This document shows positions 60,524-64,000 of a stretch of 64,000 bases of DNA, in pieces. Location: contig NZ_CANLZZ010000004.1 in the NCBI RefSeq assembly GCF_947495725.1, positions 484,057-548,056 on the forward strand, in the 5' to 3' direction. A model generated the notes under the pieces. That model was not told where the DNA came from. It did no database searches and saw only the letters and a list, made by a program, of their open reading frames with translations. Position 1 is the stretch's first letter. Every line of letters starts with the position of its first letter. A program made the translations under genes and the position numbers. The DNA comes from an uncultured Lutibacter sp. (GTDB taxonomy: Bacteria; Bacteroidota; Bacteroidia; Flavobacteriales; Flavobacteriaceae).

Positions 60524-62551
60524 ATGACAAACCCTCTATTAAAAAATTTTGAAACTAAATATGCTACAGCACCATTTTCAAAAATTAAAAATGAACATTT
60601 TAAACCTGCATTTATTGAAGCAATTAAGACCGCTAAAAAAGAAATAGATCTTATTGCAAATAATAAAAATAAACCTTCGTTTAAAAATACAATTGAGGAA
60701 TTAGAATTTAGTGGCCAAACTTTAGATCGAATTTCTAGTATATTTTTTAATTTAAATTCAGCTGAAACAAATGATGAAATTCAAAAAATAGCACAAGAAG
60801 TCTCTCCCTTACTTTCTGAATTTTCTAATGATGTTACTTTAAATTTGGATCTTTTCAAGAGAATTGAGCAAATTTATCTAAAAAAAGATGATTTAAATCT
60901 ATCATCAGAACAAGAAATGCTTCTTTCAAAAAAGTATAAAAGTTTTGTTAGAAATGGAGCCAACTTAAAGGAAGATGAAAAATCAAAATTAAGAGAGATT
61001 GACACCAAACTTGCTAAATTAAAATTAAAATTTGGAGAAAATGTTTTAGCAGAAACAAACTCTTTTATACTTCATTTAACAAATGAGTCGGATTTAGATG
61101 GATTGCCCGATGGAGCAATTGAAGCTGCAAAAATAACGGCAAAAGAAAAAAAATTAGATGGCTGGGTTTTTACATTAGATTACCCTAGTTATATACCTTT
61201 TATAACTTATTGCAAAAATAGAAATCTACGAAAAAAAATGGCTTTAGCTTTTGGAGCAAAAGCTTTTAAAAATAACAATTATGATAATCAACAAATTGTT
61301 TTAGATATTGCAAACTTAAGACATCAAAGAGCAATTTTACTTGGATACAAATCTCATGCTCATTTTGTGTTAGAAGAAAGAATGGCAGAAAAGCCAAAAA
61401 CTGTTGAAGACTTTTTAAATAATTTACTTATAAAAGCAAAACCTGCAGCCGAAAAAGAGTTTAAACAATTAGGCATAGTGGCAAGAAAAGATGGTATCAA
61501 TCAATTGGAAAAATGGGATAGTACATTTTATTCTGAAAAATTAAAAAAAGAACTTTTTGATTTAGAAGAAGAACAACTTAAACCGTATTTTAAATTAGAA
61601 AATGTAATTGAGGGAGTATTTGCTATCTCTTCTAAATTATTCGATCTAAAGTTCGAAGAAGTATTTGATATTGATAAATACCATAGCGATGTTAAAACAT
61701 TTATGGTAACTGATAATTTGAACAACTTTATAGCAGTTTTGTATGCCGATTTTTTTCCAAGAGCTGGAAAACGAAATGGCGCCTGGATGACAACATTTAA
61801 AGGTCAATGGAAAAAAGATGGAGAAAATTCAAGACCACATATTTCAATTGTATGCAACTTTACAAAACCCACTGAAACCAAACCTTCGTTACTCACTTTT
61901 AACGAGGTTACAACCTTATTTCATGAATTTGGGCACGCCTTACATGGAATGTTAGCAAATACAACTTATCCTAGCTTATCTGGAACAAATGTATATTGGG
62001 ATTTTGTTGAATTACCAAGTCAACTTTTTGAAAATTGGTGCTATGAAGAAGGGGCACTAAATTTATTTGCAACTCATTACAAAACACAAGATGTAATTCC
62101 AATGGATCTCATTTCTAAAATAAAAGATTCATCGAACTTTCTTGAAGGAATGCAAACATTACGTCAATTAAGTTTTGGAAAATTAGACATGGCTTGGCAT
62201 AGTAAAAACCCCACAAAAATAAACAATGTAAAGGAATTTGAATTTTCAGCTTTCAAAAACACACAATTGTTTCCAGATTCGAAAGAAAACTGTATGAGTA
62301 CTTCTTTTTCTCATATTTTTCAAGGAGGATATTCTTCTGGCTATTATTCATATAAATGGGCCGAAGTATTAGATGCTGATGCTTTTTCTTTATTTCAAGA
62401 AAAAGGGATTTTTAATAAAGAGGTTGCAAAAAAGTATAAGAAATATATTCTAGAAAAAGGAGGAACCGAAAAGCCTTTAAAATTATATGAAAAATTTAGA
62501 GGTAAAAAACCTGATAACAAGGCATTACTTAAAAGAGCTGGATTACTTTAA
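60524..62551 (+). CDS. M3 family metallopeptidase (oligopeptidase A/Dcp type)
   Basis: This 675-residue zinc peptidase has HEFGH at residues 467-471 (TLFHEFGHALHGML) with the third ligand Glu in the following DFVELPSQLFENW helix. It is all-alpha with no signal peptide, so it acts in the cytoplasm and trims short peptides. Conserved parts include APFSKIKNEHFKPAF near the start and GGYSSGYYSYKWAEVLDAD at the end. A strong terminator follows. Membership in OpdA or Dcp cannot be separated by eye. Confidence 0.92.
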   Translation: MTNPLLKNFETKYATAPFSKIKNEHFKPAFIEAIKTAKKEIDLIANNKNKPSFKNTIEELEFSGQTLDRISSIFFNLNSAETNDEIQKIAQEVSPLLSEFSNDVTLNLDLFKRIEQIYLKKDDLNLSSEQEMLLSKKYKSFVRNGANLKEDEKSKLREIDTKLAKLKLKFGENVLAETNSFILHLTNESDLDGLPDGAIEAAKITAKEKKLDGWVFTLDYPSYIPFITYCKNRNLRKKMALAFGAKAFKNNNYDNQQIVLDIANLRHQRAILLGYKSHAHFVLEERMAEKPKTVEDFLNNLLIKAKPAAEKEFKQLGIVARKDGINQLEKWDSTFYSEKLKKELFDLEEEQLKPYFKLENVIEGVFAISSKLFDLKFEEVFDIDKYHSDVKTFMVTDNLNNFIAVLYADFFPRAGKRNGAWMTTFKGQWKKDGENSRPHISIVCNFTKPTETKPSLLTFNEVTTLFHEFGHALHGMLANTTYPSLSGTNVYWDFVELPSQLFENWCYEEGALNLFATHYKTQDVIPMDLISKIKDSSNFLEGMQTLRQLSFGKLDMAWHSKNPTKINNVKEFEFSAFKNTQLFPDSKENCMSTSFSHIFQGGYSSGYYSYKWAEVLDADAFSLFQEKGIFNKEVAKKYKKYILEKGGTEKPLKLYEKFRGKKPDNKALLKRAGLL

Positions 62552-62562
62552 GAGAAATAAAA

Positions 62563-62608
62563 GCATAAAAAAAGGTCAATTTATTAATAAATTGACCTTT
62601 TTTTATGC
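62563..62608 (+). terminator. Terminator after the M3 peptidase gene
   Basis: GCATAAAAAAAGGTCAATTTAT (first half, cited by AAAAAAAGGTCAATTTAT at 62567-62584) pairs with ATAAATTGACCTTTTTTT and TATGC, with a loop of 2 nt. Confidence 0.85.
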
Positions 62609-62974
62609 ACGAAAATTAATACAAAGTGCAACATATACATAATAATCAGTAGTTAAATTCCATACCTAAGTAATAGAAATCCATATAAATGGGTTATTTA
62701 AGGTAATAAATTGCACGTTTTAACATATAAATGGCGTTTTTATTTGTTTTATAAACAATCATGTAATATATTTACAGTAGAAATTTTTCGTAACCCCAAA
62801 TAAATTATCATGAAATTTTCAAATAAATTACCCCAAAAAATAATTATTTAAGTTAAAACCAACAAGATTAAAATATATAATCTTGTTGGTTTTGTTATTT
62901 AAGTTTAATTAAAAACAAGAAAGAAATCAACCCCCATAATGTAAAGTATAAATCAACCCCAAACCCCCAAAACA
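62609..62974 (+). promoter_or_regulatory. Leader region of the CAP-domain gene with a short terminated transcript
   Basis: TTG at 62744-62746, 20 bp, TATATTTA at 62767-62774 (one mismatch to TAnnTTTG) could start RNA near 62780. A 13-codon frame MKFSNKLPQKIII begins at 62810 and ends at 62851. A hairpin AAAACCAACAAGATTA (62855-62870) with TAATCTTGTTGGTTTT (62878-62893) then forms a terminator. Further on, C-rich runs (CCCCC at about 62932, CCCCAAACCCCC at about 62957) lead to the CAP gene, for which no separate promoter is obvious. Confidence 0.4.
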
Positions 62975-63475
62975 ATGAAACCCCTATTCCTTTCCGCAGT
63001 GTTATGCTGCTCGTTGTTATTTTCGTGTTCAACAGCTGATGAAGATGTAAATTTATATAGCTCGGCTGAGACAGAAACTATCTCAGATGTTGTCTCTTAT
63101 TCTAAAATTGAAACAGATATTTTAAACCTTGTTAATGATTATAGATTAAAAAATAACTTGGCTACATTACAAACATTGAATATTATTTCAACTGTTGCAG
63201 ATGAACATACAAGTTATATGATAGAAACCGGAGATATAAGTCATGCTCATTTTGCAGACAGAGCTTCAAAATTAATGAAAAATGCCGGAGCTAAGGAAGT
63301 TTCAGAAAACGTAGCATATGGTTTTAGCACTGCTGAATCAGCTTTAAAAGGGTGGCTTAATAGTGATGAACATAGAAAAATAATTGAAAACCCTAATTTC
63401 ACTCATTTCGGAATTTCTAGTGAGTCTAATGATGAAGGACGGAATTATTTTACACAAATATTTATAAAAAAATAA
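62975..63475 (+). CDS. CAP-domain (SCP-like) lipoprotein
   Basis: This 166-residue protein has a lipoprotein signal (LCCSLLFSC, lipobox near Cys18) followed by an acidic linker and a CAP domain (about 40-166). Core motifs are VNDYRLKNNLATLQ, the His motif HTSYMIETGDISHAHF, a Glu in ENVAYGF, and the WLNSDEHRKIIENPNFTHFGI region. Bacterial CAP proteins are surface proteins of mostly unknown function. It is close to the small protein gene at 63519 (43 bp). Confidence 0.88.
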   Translation: MKPLFLSAVLCCSLLFSCSTADEDVNLYSSAETETISDVVSYSKIETDILNLVNDYRLKNNLATLQTLNIISTVADEHTSYMIETGDISHAHFADRASKLMKNAGAKEVSENVAYGFSTAESALKGWLNSDEHRKIIENPNFTHFGISSESNDEGRNYFTQIFIKK

Positions 63476-63518
63476 GAGGTCTTAAATAATTGATTTTAAT
63501 TAATTAAAAAATTGGATT

Positions 63519-63701
63519 ATGATAACAGCAACTAACTTGGTAAAAGAAGAACAAAAAAAATCAAATATGAAATTGGTTAAAAACAACATATTGAAAAGTA
63601 AAAATGTTAAATGTAGGCCTATAATTAATACTTTAATTCCTGGTTTTAATTACATAAATCAAAATGGAGAGATAATTACTCCTTCTTCAGGCATACAATA
63701 A
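63519..63701 (+). CDS. Small protein, up to 60 residues, related to the one at 60180-60323
   Basis: The frame reads MITATNLVKEEQKKSN, then MKLVKNNILKSKNVKC and INTLIPGFNYINQNGEIITP, ending SSGIQ. The Met at 63567 (44 residues) gives a length like that of the relative at 60180-60323 and is a good alternative start. The shared core is TLIP-x-F-x-Y-x-N-x-x-G-E. No signal peptide or helix is visible. The triple hairpin repeat begins 18 bp after the stop. Function unknown. Confidence 0.55.
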   Translation: MITATNLVKEEQKKSNMKLVKNNILKSKNVKCRPIINTLIPGFNYINQNGEIITPSSGIQ

Positions 63702-63718
63702 AAGGATTCTATTTTGAG

Positions 63719-63827
63719 ATATTCGTCCCCACAACGAGTATAATTAAAAGTAACGTAATATTCGTCCCCACAACGGGTATAATTAAAAGTAACGTATTCA
63801 CAAAATATTCGTCCCCACAACGAGTAT
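63719..63827 (+). repeat. Three-copy hairpin repeat
   Basis: A 23-nt hairpin ATATTCGT, CCCCACA loop, ACGAGTAT occurs at 63719-63741, 63758-63780 and 63805-63827. Copies 1 and 3 are identical; copy 2 has ACGGGTAT, in which A to G keeps the stem as a G-U pair. Spacers share AATTAAAAGTAACGTA, then the second spacer has 8 extra bases. The stem has 8 pairs. Three copies are too few and the spacers too alike for a CRISPR array. Confidence 0.85.
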
Positions 63828-64000
63828 AATCTAATTGTTTCATTCTACTACTTTGACTAATAAAAATTAATTAGATTCTAATCATTTATCTGGGAGATAA
63901 CACAAATAATTCCATTTTAGTATAGAGAAAATTGCAGTTTTTTTTTGTAAAACTAGGTTATTCAAGAGGTAAGTAATATAAAAATATATTTATATTAAAA
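63828..64000. other. Gap at the right edge
   Basis: About 170 bp, AT-rich. It holds a small stem TTATCT/AGATAA (about 63886-63900) and a T-run at about 63937-63946. No gene is supported before the window ends. Confidence 0.4.

Noticed and set aside
63719..63780. Repeat-encoded protein (13-codon period, IFVPTTSIIKSNV)
   Set aside because: The frame has no start codon, and the third copy is out of phase because of the 8 extra bases.
63719..63827. CRISPR array
   Set aside because: Only three copies, repeat of 23 nt with hairpin, spacers 16 and 24 nt that share sequence, no cas genes in the window.

Overview
The window comes from a member of the Bacteroidota, most likely a marine-type Flavobacteriaceae. 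The DNA is AT-rich (about 30% GC by eye). It carries the gliding-motility pair gldB-gldC next to nadE, a hybrid two-component regulator with a beta-propeller sensor, and families typical of this group (DUF4407, DUF4230, DUF5686, DUF6146, DUF3127, 2TM, the FolK-deoxynucleoside kinase fusion). Many genes are preceded by the Bacteroidota -7 promoter box TAnnTTTG, several with a TTG about 19-21 bp upstream. Most of the window is ordinary chromosomal core genome. I see no prophage, IS element, CRISPR array, rRNA or tRNA.

Layout. 1-2.4 kb: edge-truncated DUF4407 membrane protein, a structured GC-rich intergenic element, a PhnA-family zinc-ribbon protein and a secreted protein of unknown function. 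2.4-9.5 kb: HTCS regulator, DUF4230, hemW, a small ABM-like protein and ruvC. 9.5-16.5 kb: flippase-like membrane protein plus GT2 glycosyltransferase, mnmD with an unlisted 44-residue membrane protein, ilvE, nadA-nadB. 16.6-31.3 kb: macroglobulin/TonB-plug surface protein, MazG-like protein, Kir channel, SRPBCC/GyrI-like protein, tag and ggt, the membrane and soluble pyrophosphatases, DUF5686 protein, pdhB. 31.3-37.3 kb: a 40-bp perfect palindrome in front of etfB-etfA, bifunctional nuclease, nucleoside transporter, thyA-2TM-folA. 37.3-44.6 kb: small secreted protein, AraC regulator, sppA, folK-dNK fusion, gldB-gldC, nadE. 44.6-53.8 kb: universal stress protein, rimP-nusA-infB behind a leader terminator, then rlmN, queA and aroA. 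53.9-60.2 kb: MazG pair, aat, DUF3127, orphan histidine kinase, HIT protein, greA, degenerate Rieske-like lipoprotein, purK-purE. 60.2-64 kb: M3 peptidase, CAP-domain lipoprotein, two related tiny proteins, and a three-copy hairpin repeat.

Functional threads: NAD synthesis (nadA, nadB, nadE), folate and thymidylate supply (thyA, folA, folK-dNK, nucleoside uptake), purine synthesis (purK, purE), tRNA and rRNA modification (mnmD, queA, rlmN), transcription and translation factors (nusA, greA, infB, rimP, aat), and pyruvate and electron-transfer metabolism (pdhB, etfAB).

The least explained signals are the triple hairpin repeat at 63719-63827, the related tiny proteins at 60180-60323 and 63519-63701, the structured element at 600-677, the palindrome at 31319-31358, the terminator in the rimP leader, and two short transcript candidates near 39.25 and 62.85 kb.
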